DNA from: Victivallales bacterium | GTDB lineage: Bacteria; Verrucomicrobiota; Lentisphaeria; Oligosphaerales; Lenti-02 | Reading direction: 5' to 3' | NCBI GenBank assembly: GCA_018648945.1 | Contig: JABGQJ010000116.1 | Span: forward strand, 1 to 14,814 | Length of the DNA: 14,814 nucleotides | Part shown: positions 5,917 to 12,471 of the stretch, piece after piece | Position numbering within the stretch: the stretch's first letter is position 1 | How the letters are laid out: every line of letters starts with the position of its first letter | The notes under the pieces: generated by a model | What the model was told of the DNA's origin: nothing | The model's database searches: none | The model's input: the letters and a program-made list of their open reading frames with translations, nothing else | Made by a program: the position numbers and the translations under genes

Positions 5917-6726
5917 CTAGTCTTTTTGCTTGCACGATGTCTGGCACCACGCCCGGATGCGCTTGCGCCAGCGACGTTGCTTGATCCACTTCCGGTAGAC
6001 TCGTTTCCGCAGGAAGCGACCAAGAGAAAGATACCACGGCTTGCGCAGAATACGTTGCCTCTCGTCTTCGGACAGGGAGTCGGGATAGAAGGACATCTGC
6101 AGTTTCCCCACGCCAAACTCGTCCGTCCGCCGCAGGGCGTGGAAGAGGATCCGGGCCAGCGGGTTGAAGCGTTGCCAGCGGACCGCCGTGGCAAAATCGA
6201 TCAGCACGGGTTGGTTGTCCTTGGTGCGGAGGATATTGGTGCGGCGCATGTCGCCATGGGCCACGCCGCGCCGGTGCATCTCGTGGGTCAGCTCGCGGAG
6301 ACGGTGGAAGAATGCCAGTGGCGGGTACCGGTCGGGGGTCAGTTCGCGCCGGGCCACGAGGGGCGTTCCGTCCGCCACGTAGTCCATCAGCAGCGTGTGG
6401 CCGGCATGCACGCCGTGGACCTGCGGCACACCGGGAAGCGTATCCAGCTCCGTCATCGCGCGATATTCCCGGCTAAGGCCCCAGCGTCCCAGGAGAAGCC
6501 GAGCCCACGCGGGGTTGTTTGCATAGGTCTTGGCCAGGAGCTCCCTGTCACCGACCTGTACCAGGTACACGTCGGCATTGGCAACGGAGTTCCGGGGATG
6601 CACGATTTTGGCCTGGGACTGCCAGTCCTGGCCAAGTGTCACCGTCGGCTTCCTGGGCTCTGGATTCGTCTCTTTCACGCGTCCCTTGGGCATTACCGGT
6701 TGTGTTGTCCCTAAGTGCGTACACAT
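5917..6726 (-). CDS. LPS-core / RIO-type small-molecule kinase
   Basis: The 269-residue protein kinase-like fold carries K66 (LLAKTY), E87 (REYRAM), the catalytic loop H157-G-D159-M-R-R-T-N164, and D177 in VLIDFATA. This HGDxxxxN pattern, with DF instead of DFG, is typical of lipopolysaccharide kinases (KdkA/RfaP/InaA group) and RIO-like kinases. By family knowledge it would phosphorylate a lipid A-core sugar at the inner face of the cytoplasmic membrane. The tail from about 238 is strongly basic and aromatic (FLRKRVYRKWIKQRRWRKR), suited to binding an anionic membrane surface (inference). It is the first gene of the unit with nfeD (8-nt gap) and sfsA. The start is uncertain: ATG 6726 or ATG 6693, neither with a strong Shine-Dalgarno. 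The exact substrate is not determinable. Confidence 0.8.
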   Translation of the reverse strand: MCTHLGTTQPVMPKGRVKETNPEPRKPTVTLGQDWQSQAKIVHPRNSVANADVYLVQVGDRELLAKTYANNPAWARLLLGRWGLSREYRAMTELDTLPGVPQVHGVHAGHTLLMDYVADGTPLVARRELTPDRYPPLAFFHRLRELTHEMHRRGVAHGDMRRTNILRTKDNQPVLIDFATAVRWQRFNPLARILFHALRRTDEFGVGKLQMSFYPDSLSEDERQRILRKPWYLSLGRFLRKRVYRKWIKQRRWRKRIRAWCQTSCKQKD

Positions 6727-6738
6727 TACAGGCTGCTC

Positions 6739-6775
6739 GGCGCACGGCGATTCTGTTGTCGCAACGCCGTGCGTC
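6739..6775. promoter_or_regulatory. Strong inverted repeat in the divergent kinase / ABC-F intergenic region
   Basis: CGCACGGCG (6741-6749) and CGCCGTGCG (6765-6773) are a perfect 9-bp inverted repeat, extendable to 11 pairs with one G-T, and separated by 15 nt. The spacer itself can form a GTTG-TCG-CAAC mini-stem. It lies 13 bases from the kinase ATG at 6726 and 63 bases before the ABC-F ATG. It could be a two-sided operator or a leader hairpin in the kinase mRNA. No clear sigma-70 boxes were recognised for either gene. Confidence 0.45.
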
Positions 6776-6838
6776 GTTCATCGGAAACCCTAACTCGTTC
6801 TAAGCAATAGCGCCACATGCCGACCGTCTCGAAGGCCC

Positions 6839-8821
6839 ATGGCGAACAGTTATACTATGATCCAGTTCGCCAATGTCAGCAAGGGCTACGGGCACCAGCA
6901 GGTGCTTGATGAGGTCTCTTTCACCATCCACCCCGGTGAACGAGTGGGGGTGGTGGGGCCGAATGGGGCAGGGAAGAGCACCATTTTTCAGATCCTGACC
7001 GGTCTGCTCGAGCCGGATCGGGGGGAGTTTTCCGTGCCCTCCAGCATGCGCCTGGGACATGTGCGGCAGCAGTTGCACTCCCATCGGACGGACGGGTCGT
7101 TGCTGGAATACGCCGAGAACGCGTTGCCGGAAATCCACCGGATCGAGCAAGGCTTGAGTGATCTGGAGCATCGCCTGGCGGATCCTGGCGAGAAAGACAC
7201 TGAACGTCTGCTGCATCGCATGGGCGAACTCCAGACCGAATACGAACACCTGGGTGGCTATGAATTGCGCAGCCGGGCGGAAGCCACGCTTTGCGGTCTG
7301 GGTTTCTCGCCTGACCGCCTGGAGGATCCCTTCCGCTCGTTCAGTGGGGGGTGGCAGATCCGGGCCGAGCTGGCGCGCATCCTCGTCTCCCAGCCGGACA
7401 TCCTCCTGCTTGACGAACCGACAAACTACCTCGACGTGCCCGCCGTGGAGTGGTTGCAGGACTTTCTGCGCGCGTTCGCAGGCACGCTGGTCCTGGTCTC
7501 CCATGACCGCTATCTGCTGAATTCGCTCAGCAGCGTGACCCTGGAGATCTCCGGCGGGCAGGCTACGCGCTACCCCGGGAACTACTCCGAGTATTTGGAG
7601 CGGCGCGAGGCCCGGCAGTACCAATTGGCTGCCGCCCGCGCCAACTATGATCGGAAAAAGGACAAGTTGGAGCGCTTTGTCGACCGCTTCCGCGCCAAGG
7701 CCACCAAGGCGAGTCAGGCCCAGAGCCGTCTGAAACAGCTGGCCAAGATGGAGGAGGTGGAAGCCCCCGCCATGGCTCTCAAGGCACCCAAGATTCGCTT
7801 GCCAAAGCCACCCCGATGCGGAGTAGAGGTGGTCCGGGTGGCCGACATGGCCTTCGCCTACCAAGAGCCGGAATGGGTTCTCCAGCATGTGAACATGCGT
7901 CTGGAACGCGGGGAACGGGCGGCGATCGTTGGCCTGAACGGCACCGGTAAGACCACGTTGCTGCGCTTGTTGGCGGGGAAGGTGCGACCACAGGAAGGAA
8001 GATGTGTGCTGGGGCACAATGTGGCACTTGGCTACCAGGCGCAGGACTTCGCGGATGTGATGGATCCCGACGGTACGGTCTTTGACACGGCTCGCAACAC
8101 CGCGGTCAACCACAGTGACAACGATGTGCGGGACTTGCTGGGTGGGTTCGGGTTTCCCGGCGAGGCAATCGAGAAACGGGTCGAGGTGCTGAGCGGTGGC
8201 GAGAAAGTGCGGCTGGGCTTGGCCCGTCTGCTTCTGCAGCCCTGCAACTTCCTGATCCTCGATGAACCCACGACTCACTTGGACATCCAGGCCCGCGAGG
8301 CGCTGGAGGAGGCTCTGGTAGACTACGAGGGGTCGCTGTGCCTGGTCAGTCATGACATTGAGTTCGTGCGGCATGTGGCCACCACCATCTACGCGGTGGA
8401 GAAGGGCAGCGTGACCAAGTACTTTGGCAACTACGACTACTACCGCGAGAAGAAAGCCGAGGCCGTGCTGGCGGCGCGTTCGCCCGCGCCCGCCCGGCGG
8501 GTTGTTGTCGCCGCTGTTCCCGAGGAGTCGTCGGCTGACCGTCGCGACCGCAAGCGGCGGGAAGCGCAGGCACGCAAGGAGTTCGCCCGCATCCGCAAGC
8601 CGCTTGAGACCCGCATCAAGGAGGCCGAGGGGCGCGTCGAGCAGTTCGAGGGGGAGCGGAAACAGCTGCACGAGGAACTTGCTGCCGCTGCCCCCAATGC
8701 CGATTTCGCCAAGCTCCAGCGCCGACTCACGCAAGTGGACGCCGAGCTGGCGCGCTGGACCGAGGCCTGGGAGGCCGCTTCCATGGAACTCGAGGAGCTG
8801 CGCGAGGCGGCGGGGCTGTAG
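6839..8821 (+). CDS. ABC-F family ATPase (Uup/YheS/EttA-type ribosome-associated factor)
   Basis: The 660-residue soluble protein has two ABC domains in tandem and no membrane segments. ABC1 has Walker A GPNGAGKST (40-48), signature SFSGGW (167-172), and Walker B LLLDEPTNYLD (189-199) with SHDR (221-224). A charged linker (about 262-310, with KKDKLERFVDRFRAK) is the P-site-tRNA-interaction motif typical of ABC-F proteins. ABC2 has GLNGTGKTT (365-373), LSGGE (451-455), and LILDEPTTHLD (472-482) with SHDIEF rather than the usual SHDRxF (504-509). The C-terminal 565-655 is a predicted coiled coil, as in Uup/YheS. By family knowledge it acts on the ribosome during translation; antibiotic-resistance forms exist, but nothing here indicates one. 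ATG 6839 has GAAGG 3 nt before it; ATG 6857 is an alternative start. Confidence 0.95.
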   Translation: MANSYTMIQFANVSKGYGHQQVLDEVSFTIHPGERVGVVGPNGAGKSTIFQILTGLLEPDRGEFSVPSSMRLGHVRQQLHSHRTDGSLLEYAENALPEIHRIEQGLSDLEHRLADPGEKDTERLLHRMGELQTEYEHLGGYELRSRAEATLCGLGFSPDRLEDPFRSFSGGWQIRAELARILVSQPDILLLDEPTNYLDVPAVEWLQDFLRAFAGTLVLVSHDRYLLNSLSSVTLEISGGQATRYPGNYSEYLERREARQYQLAAARANYDRKKDKLERFVDRFRAKATKASQAQSRLKQLAKMEEVEAPAMALKAPKIRLPKPPRCGVEVVRVADMAFAYQEPEWVLQHVNMRLERGERAAIVGLNGTGKTTLLRLLAGKVRPQEGRCVLGHNVALGYQAQDFADVMDPDGTVFDTARNTAVNHSDNDVRDLLGGFGFPGEAIEKRVEVLSGGEKVRLGLARLLLQPCNFLILDEPTTHLDIQAREALEEALVDYEGSLCLVSHDIEFVRHVATTIYAVEKGSVTKYFGNYDYYREKKAEAVLAARSPAPARRVVVAAVPEESSADRRDRKRREAQARKEFARIRKPLETRIKEAEGRVEQFEGERKQLHEELAAAAPNADFAKLQRRLTQVDAELARWTEAWEAASMELEELREAAGL

Positions 8822-8854
8822 CGACGTTTCGCCAGTCGCCGTGCTTTCTTCCCG

Positions 8855-9646
8855 TCAGCTATAGCTGTGCAGCCCGCTGCCGAACTTGGGCAGGATGTTC
8901 ACGAAGATGAAGGTCGTGATGAGCGCGGCGAAGGCCAGCAGATGGGCGGCAACCTCGAACTTCCGGGTACGCGGCGACAGCCGGGCGTGGAAGTAGATGA
9001 TGTAGAGCGTCCAGGTGATCAGTGACCAAGTCTCCTTGGGATCCCAGGACCAGTAGACGCCCCAGGCTTCCTCGGCCCAGAGCGCCCCAGACAGCAGCCC
9101 GAAGGTGAGCAGGGGGAAGGCCATGAGGGTTACGGCGTAGGCTGCTTTGCGACAGCGGTCCAGGAACTCCTGGTCATGCTGCCAGAGGCGCAGGAGGAGC
9201 CCCGAAGCCATCGCCACGAACGCCACTGCCAGCAGCGCATAGGACACCATGTAGCTGAACACGTGGGGCACGAACCATGGAGACTGCAGCGCGGGCATCC
9301 GTCGCCACAGAAGATCCCGCTCCATGAATAAGACACCGATCATGGGTAGGCAGGAGGCCACGGCAAAGTGGGGGGCCAACCACGCGTGCTCGGCGCGGCG
9401 GCGGAGAATCAGATACAACGGCAAGAAACAGAGGGCGAGGAAAATCTGCACGTGGTACATGTTGCCAAAAGGCGGCTGCCTCGCATGCACCCAGTTCAGA
9501 ATGAAGACTGCCAGATTGGCCGCCCAGGCGACGACCCCGGCCAGCCAAGCGATCCCTTGCTCTTTCAGAAGCAGCAACACAAAACACGTGGCATAGCCGC
9601 CAACGGCGAAGACAATCAAGGCGGCAACTAGAGTTTCACTCGTCAC
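8855..9646 (-). CDS. ccsA: Cytochrome c biogenesis protein CcsA/ResC-type (system II haem lyase subunit)
   Basis: This polytopic membrane protein (263 residues from GTG 9646) has the WWD haem-handling signature WGVYWSWDPKETW (195-207). It has histidines placed as in CcsA: H128 (PHVFSYMVSY), H260 in the terminal GLHSY, and H54 and H220 as further candidates for the membrane haem site. With ResB it would export haem and attach it to CxxCH motifs outside the cytoplasmic membrane. GTG 9646 overlaps the resB stop by 4 nt (GTGA), the usual coupled arrangement. ATG 9673 is an alternative giving nine more residues; neither has a strong Shine-Dalgarno. The usual P-x-N-x-YES segment reads PFGNMYHVQ (59-67), so the glutamate is replaced by histidine. 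It is third in the cytochrome-resB-ccsA group. Confidence 0.92.
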   Translation of the reverse strand: MTSETLVAALIVFAVGGYATCFVLLLLKEQGIAWLAGVVAWAANLAVFILNWVHARQPPFGNMYHVQIFLALCFLPLYLILRRRAEHAWLAPHFAVASCLPMIGVLFMERDLLWRRMPALQSPWFVPHVFSYMVSYALLAVAFVAMASGLLLRLWQHDQEFLDRCRKAAYAVTLMAFPLLTFGLLSGALWAEEAWGVYWSWDPKETWSLITWTLYIIYFHARLSPRTRKFEVAAHLLAFAALITTFIFVNILPKFGSGLHSYS

Positions 9647-10470
9647 GCTGTCTGCCCCCGTGGTCTCCAGCATAGCCACGCAGTTCCGACAATCAGCATC
9701 CAGATGCCAATGATCACCCAAACGCGACCCGGGTCGCGGCGCGCGGCAAGCGAGACATTCAGGTAAGGCTCGGTGCTGTAGTCCATGAGGTAGAAGCGCC
9801 AGCCCCGATACGAGACGGGGTGGTTGACCGCGATAGTGTGGGTATCGGACGGGGCATCGTCGTGGACGAACTTGAGCGTGCCCTCGTAGTACTTGACCGT
9901 GGGTTGCATCAGTTGTAGGAGATTCCCGTCCGTCAGGACAACCTGCTCAGCCCAGTTGCCGTCCTCATCGTGCAAAGCGTCGGCCTCGGGCTGGAGTTCT
10001 GGCTTCAGGTCCAGCGTGCCATCGGGTTTGATCTCGATCTCGCACACGAGGTCGTATTCCGGAGGCGCGTACATGGCGTAGGACTTGGGCGGGTAGTAGT
10101 CGGCCCTCGCGGCGGTGATGGAGATCCCGAAATCCAAGTCGATATGGGTGCCATCGGGCTTGGGCAGCTCGGAGACGCTGTGCTCCTCGGTCACCGGTGC
10201 TCGGAACGTGGTCTTCTTCCCATACCGGAAGCCAGCGAACGCCCCCGTACCGATCAGCACCACGGCCAGGTGGCAGAGGACGAATCCGGGGCGCTTCCAC
10301 AGACGGTCACGCTGCGCCACGCACACTACGCAGGCTCCGCAGAGCGCGCCCATGAGAGCGATGAACACTGGCGAGCGGAACACGATAGTCTGGGCATCCT
10401 GTGCCGCAGGAAAGGCTCCCGACACGAAGAAGAGAACGAGAACGGAGAGGATGTAGACGGTGAACGCCAT
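9643..10470 (-). CDS. resB: ResB-like cytochrome c biogenesis protein (short form)
   Basis: The 275-residue product has membrane segments near 2-20, 33-53 and 62-81, a large extracytoplasmic domain (82-245), and a final membrane helix (250-268). H67 in LCHLAVVLIGTG and the stretch HPVSYRGWRFYLMDYS (about 222-237), followed by DPGRVWVIIGIWML, are characteristic of ResB/CcsB. Its family role is to form the CcsBA haem-channel and cytochrome c synthetase complex with CcsA, encoded directly downstream with a 4-nt overlap. It is shorter than Bacillus ResB (over 500 residues), but the four-helix topology of the family is present. Start ATG 10470 lies 36 nt after the stop of the di-haem cytochrome gene, so the three genes are probably co-transcribed. 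Confidence 0.85.
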   Translation of the reverse strand: MAFTVYILSVLVLFFVSGAFPAAQDAQTIVFRSPVFIALMGALCGACVVCVAQRDRLWKRPGFVLCHLAVVLIGTGAFAGFRYGKKTTFRAPVTEEHSVSELPKPDGTHIDLDFGISITAARADYYPPKSYAMYAPPEYDLVCEIEIKPDGTLDLKPELQPEADALHDEDGNWAEQVVLTDGNLLQLMQPTVKYYEGTLKFVHDDAPSDTHTIAVNHPVSYRGWRFYLMDYSTEPYLNVSLAARRDPGRVWVIIGIWMLIVGTAWLCWRPRGQTA

Positions 10471-10506
10471 GAATGCCGACTCGGAAACGCGGGTCCGGGC
10501 CGTGTC

Positions 10507-12366
10507 CTACAGGGAGAGGATGAAAGCGGCGAGATCGTCCAGTTCCTTGGCGGAAAGCTGGGAAGTCTTGCCGTGCGTGTCACCCTTGTTGTGGGTCTTG
10601 ATCACATCCATCATCGTGGCTGCGCGGCCATCGTAGAGGAAGGGGGCGGTGCGCCAGTTCTCGATCAGAGTCGGCGTGTCGAATTCGGTCTCTTCGTGGC
10701 GACCGAGACCCAGGCCCACGTTGTAGGGCTTGAGGTTGGTGTAGAGCGGTGCCGGATGGCAGCGTGCGCAACCGGTCTTCTTGAACAGCTTCTTGCCGCG
10801 CTTGGCGGACGCAGAGAGCTTGCCGTCCACCAAGTACGGGCTGGGCACGGGTTCAAGGGACTTCAGGTACTCGTCCAGGGCCACTGCGTCCTCTTCTGGG
10901 CGGACGGCGAACTGGATGTACTTCAGGCCAGCGCGAACGGCCACTTCCGCCTTGCCGCGAATCCCGGTCACCATCACCGGGGGCGTCTTGTGCGAGAGGA
11001 GCATGTTCTTGGTCTGCTTGGGATTGCCCATGCCATCGTTGAGCAGATCCCAGTTCAGGCCGTCGGCGCGGGCATCGGGATGGCAACTGGCGCAGCTCTG
11101 CCATTTTTGGAAGCAGAAATCGGCATCGTTGAAGTAGCGCTCGCCCTGGCGCACCTGCGTCATCTCGACCTTGGGGCCGAGCGGCAGGGACTTGGCCCGG
11201 TGGACGGCGTCCTTGGCCAGGCTGACGACGCCCAGTGTGCCGGTGAAGTACTCGGCGGTGTAGACGGTGTTGGCGACCACGGCGATGCCGCGCGGACCGT
11301 TTCCGGCGAGCCCCCGGCGCTTCTTGATTCCCACCAGGAAGCTGAGGTCGTTGGGGACATCCTCGGCGCTGTGGGTGACTTCGGTGACCTTCTCGTTCTT
11401 GGCGGCCTTGGCGAGCTTCTCGTGCAGGGCCTTGGCGTCGATGACGGCGACTTCGTGGGTGCCGGCGGTGGCTACGCAGATGCTGGCGCCATCGGGGGTG
11501 CAGGCGACGCCCCAGGGATTGGCCGCGCCCAAGTCCACATCGTCGAGCAGGACGGTGTTGACCAGCTTGTTGGTGGCGGTATCGATCACGCTCAGGGCAT
11601 TGGTGTTCATCCAGCCGCGTTCGAGTTGGGTGGTGGGCAGTTGGTAACGGGCCAGAATGTGGGTCACGTAGACGAACTTGCCGTCTGGGGAGACGCAGGC
11701 CCCGCGCAGGCCAGTGGACCCGTTGGGGAGGGCGATGGTGGCGACGGCCTTGGCGCTCTTCGTATCGACGACGCTGATGGCGGCCCCGGTGTATTCGCCG
11801 TTGGCTGCACCGGCAGGGAGGTGGTTGGCGACGAAGAGCTTGCTGCCGTCGGGCAGCAGGGCGGCGGCGAAGGGCTCGCGCACTAGCTTGATGGTGTTCC
11901 TGGCCTTGCCGCTCTTCACATCGACCGCCATCACCTCGTTCGTGAAGCGGCTGCAGACATAGAGCACGTCCCCGCCTGGCGAGAAGACCGGGGCTCCGGG
12001 CGTATGCCCGATGTTGTAGACGCGGGCCTTGCCTCCGGACACCGGTTGCAGCACGACCTCGCCCTTCGGCCCGGCGGCGGTCACGGCAAGGGTCTTGCCG
12101 TCCGGGGACAGGGCGATGCCCGTCAGTTCACCCGATACTGCCATCGGGAACAGCTTGGTCACCTTGCTGCCGGCAAGATCGTAGACCGTTACTGCCCTGG
12201 CCGTGGCTCCGGCCACATACAGCACCTTGCCGTCTGCGGAGGGTACCAGGGCCAGTGGGGAGAGGTACGCTGATTTGCCGTTGCCACCGAAGAGGGCGGC
12301 GTGGGTGGACATCGTCGCGAGAGCTACCAGCACTAGGGACGCGGTCCGCCAAATAGCACGCTTCAT
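10507..12366 (-). CDS. Periplasmic beta-propeller / di-haem cytochrome c (cytochrome c peroxidase-like)
   Basis: The 619-residue product begins with a signal peptide (MKRAIWRTASLVLVALATMSTHA). A YVTN/NHL-type beta-propeller follows (about 33-385), with blades recognisable from SPDGKTLAV, SPGGDVLYV, LPDGSKLFV, SPDGKFVYV and TPDGASICV. The C-terminal domain has two c-type haem sites, CASCH (425-429) and CARCH (533-537), plus FDTPTLIENWRTAPFLYDGRA, typical of the CCP/MauG superfamily. Start ATG 12366 has GGAGG 8 nt upstream and opens exactly at the signal peptide; the frame also runs upstream to 12507 but without these features. By family knowledge it is a periplasmic redox protein; peroxidase or electron-transfer activity is possible and the substrate is unknown. 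Its haems would be attached by ResB/CcsA encoded directly downstream. Confidence 0.92.
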   Translation of the reverse strand: MKRAIWRTASLVLVALATMSTHAALFGGNGKSAYLSPLALVPSADGKVLYVAGATARAVTVYDLAGSKVTKLFPMAVSGELTGIALSPDGKTLAVTAAGPKGEVVLQPVSGGKARVYNIGHTPGAPVFSPGGDVLYVCSRFTNEVMAVDVKSGKARNTIKLVREPFAAALLPDGSKLFVANHLPAGAANGEYTGAAISVVDTKSAKAVATIALPNGSTGLRGACVSPDGKFVYVTHILARYQLPTTQLERGWMNTNALSVIDTATNKLVNTVLLDDVDLGAANPWGVACTPDGASICVATAGTHEVAVIDAKALHEKLAKAAKNEKVTEVTHSAEDVPNDLSFLVGIKKRRGLAGNGPRGIAVVANTVYTAEYFTGTLGVVSLAKDAVHRAKSLPLGPKVEMTQVRQGERYFNDADFCFQKWQSCASCHPDARADGLNWDLLNDGMGNPKQTKNMLLSHKTPPVMVTGIRGKAEVAVRAGLKYIQFAVRPEEDAVALDEYLKSLEPVPSPYLVDGKLSASAKRGKKLFKKTGCARCHPAPLYTNLKPYNVGLGLGRHEETEFDTPTLIENWRTAPFLYDGRAATMMDVIKTHNKGDTHGKTSQLSAKELDDLAAFILSL

Positions 12367-12374
12367 CAGGATAA

Positions 12375-12379
12375 CCTCC
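12375..12379 (-). promoter_or_regulatory. Shine-Dalgarno that decides the di-haem cytochrome start
   Basis: GGAGG on the minus strand, 8 nt before ATG 12366. Together with the signal peptide that begins there, it fixes the start of the cytochrome gene. Confidence 0.75.
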
Positions 12380-12443
12380 GGCAATCGGATTGCGTTATGC
12401 AGCGACAGCATGTGTGTCGTTAAGCCAAGTGCGAAACAATGGA

Positions 12444-12471
12444 CCGGAGCGCCCGCAAAGTCAAGCTCCGG
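12444..12471 (-). terminator. Hairpin over the dxs stop codon, possible terminator
   Basis: CCGGAGC (12444-12450) and GCTCCGG (12465-12471) form a perfect 7-bp stem with a 14-nt loop spanning the dxs stop. On the minus strand it is followed by TCCATTGTTTCGC, a broken T tract. If it terminates transcription it would separate nagA-dxs from the cytochrome operon, whose promoter would then have to lie in the remaining 78 bases. The loop is long, so this is tentative. Confidence 0.3.

Noticed and set aside
6851..6856. TATACT, a -10-like box, just before ATG 6857
   Set aside because: It lies inside the ABC-F coding region if ATG 6839 is used, with no -35 partner at proper spacing; not enough to call a promoter.
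6800..8734. A 644-codon open frame on the minus strand opposite the ABC-F gene
   Set aside because: Antisense to a textbook ABC-F protein; low-complexity His/Gln/Val-rich composition with no motif, as expected from GC-rich antisense.
8821..8850. Possible terminator between the convergent ABC-F and ccsA genes
   Set aside because: Only a 5-bp stem with a 9-nt loop and a broken pyrimidine tail; too weak to call.
8856..8867. Perfect 12-bp palindrome CAGCTATAGCTG
   Set aside because: It is made of the final codons and stop of ccsA (Ser-Tyr-Ser-stop); the amino acids are conserved in CcsA (GLHSY), so coding explains it.
9970..11886. A 638-codon plus-strand frame opposite resB and the cytochrome gene
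   Set aside because: Spans two minus-strand genes and the gap between them, and is Gly/Ala/Val-rich with no motif; an antisense by-product.
12403..12419. CGACA/TGTCG inverted repeat upstream of the cytochrome gene
   Set aside because: Only five paired bases in each arm with a 7-nt gap; common by chance, and no clear -35/-10 pair nearby.
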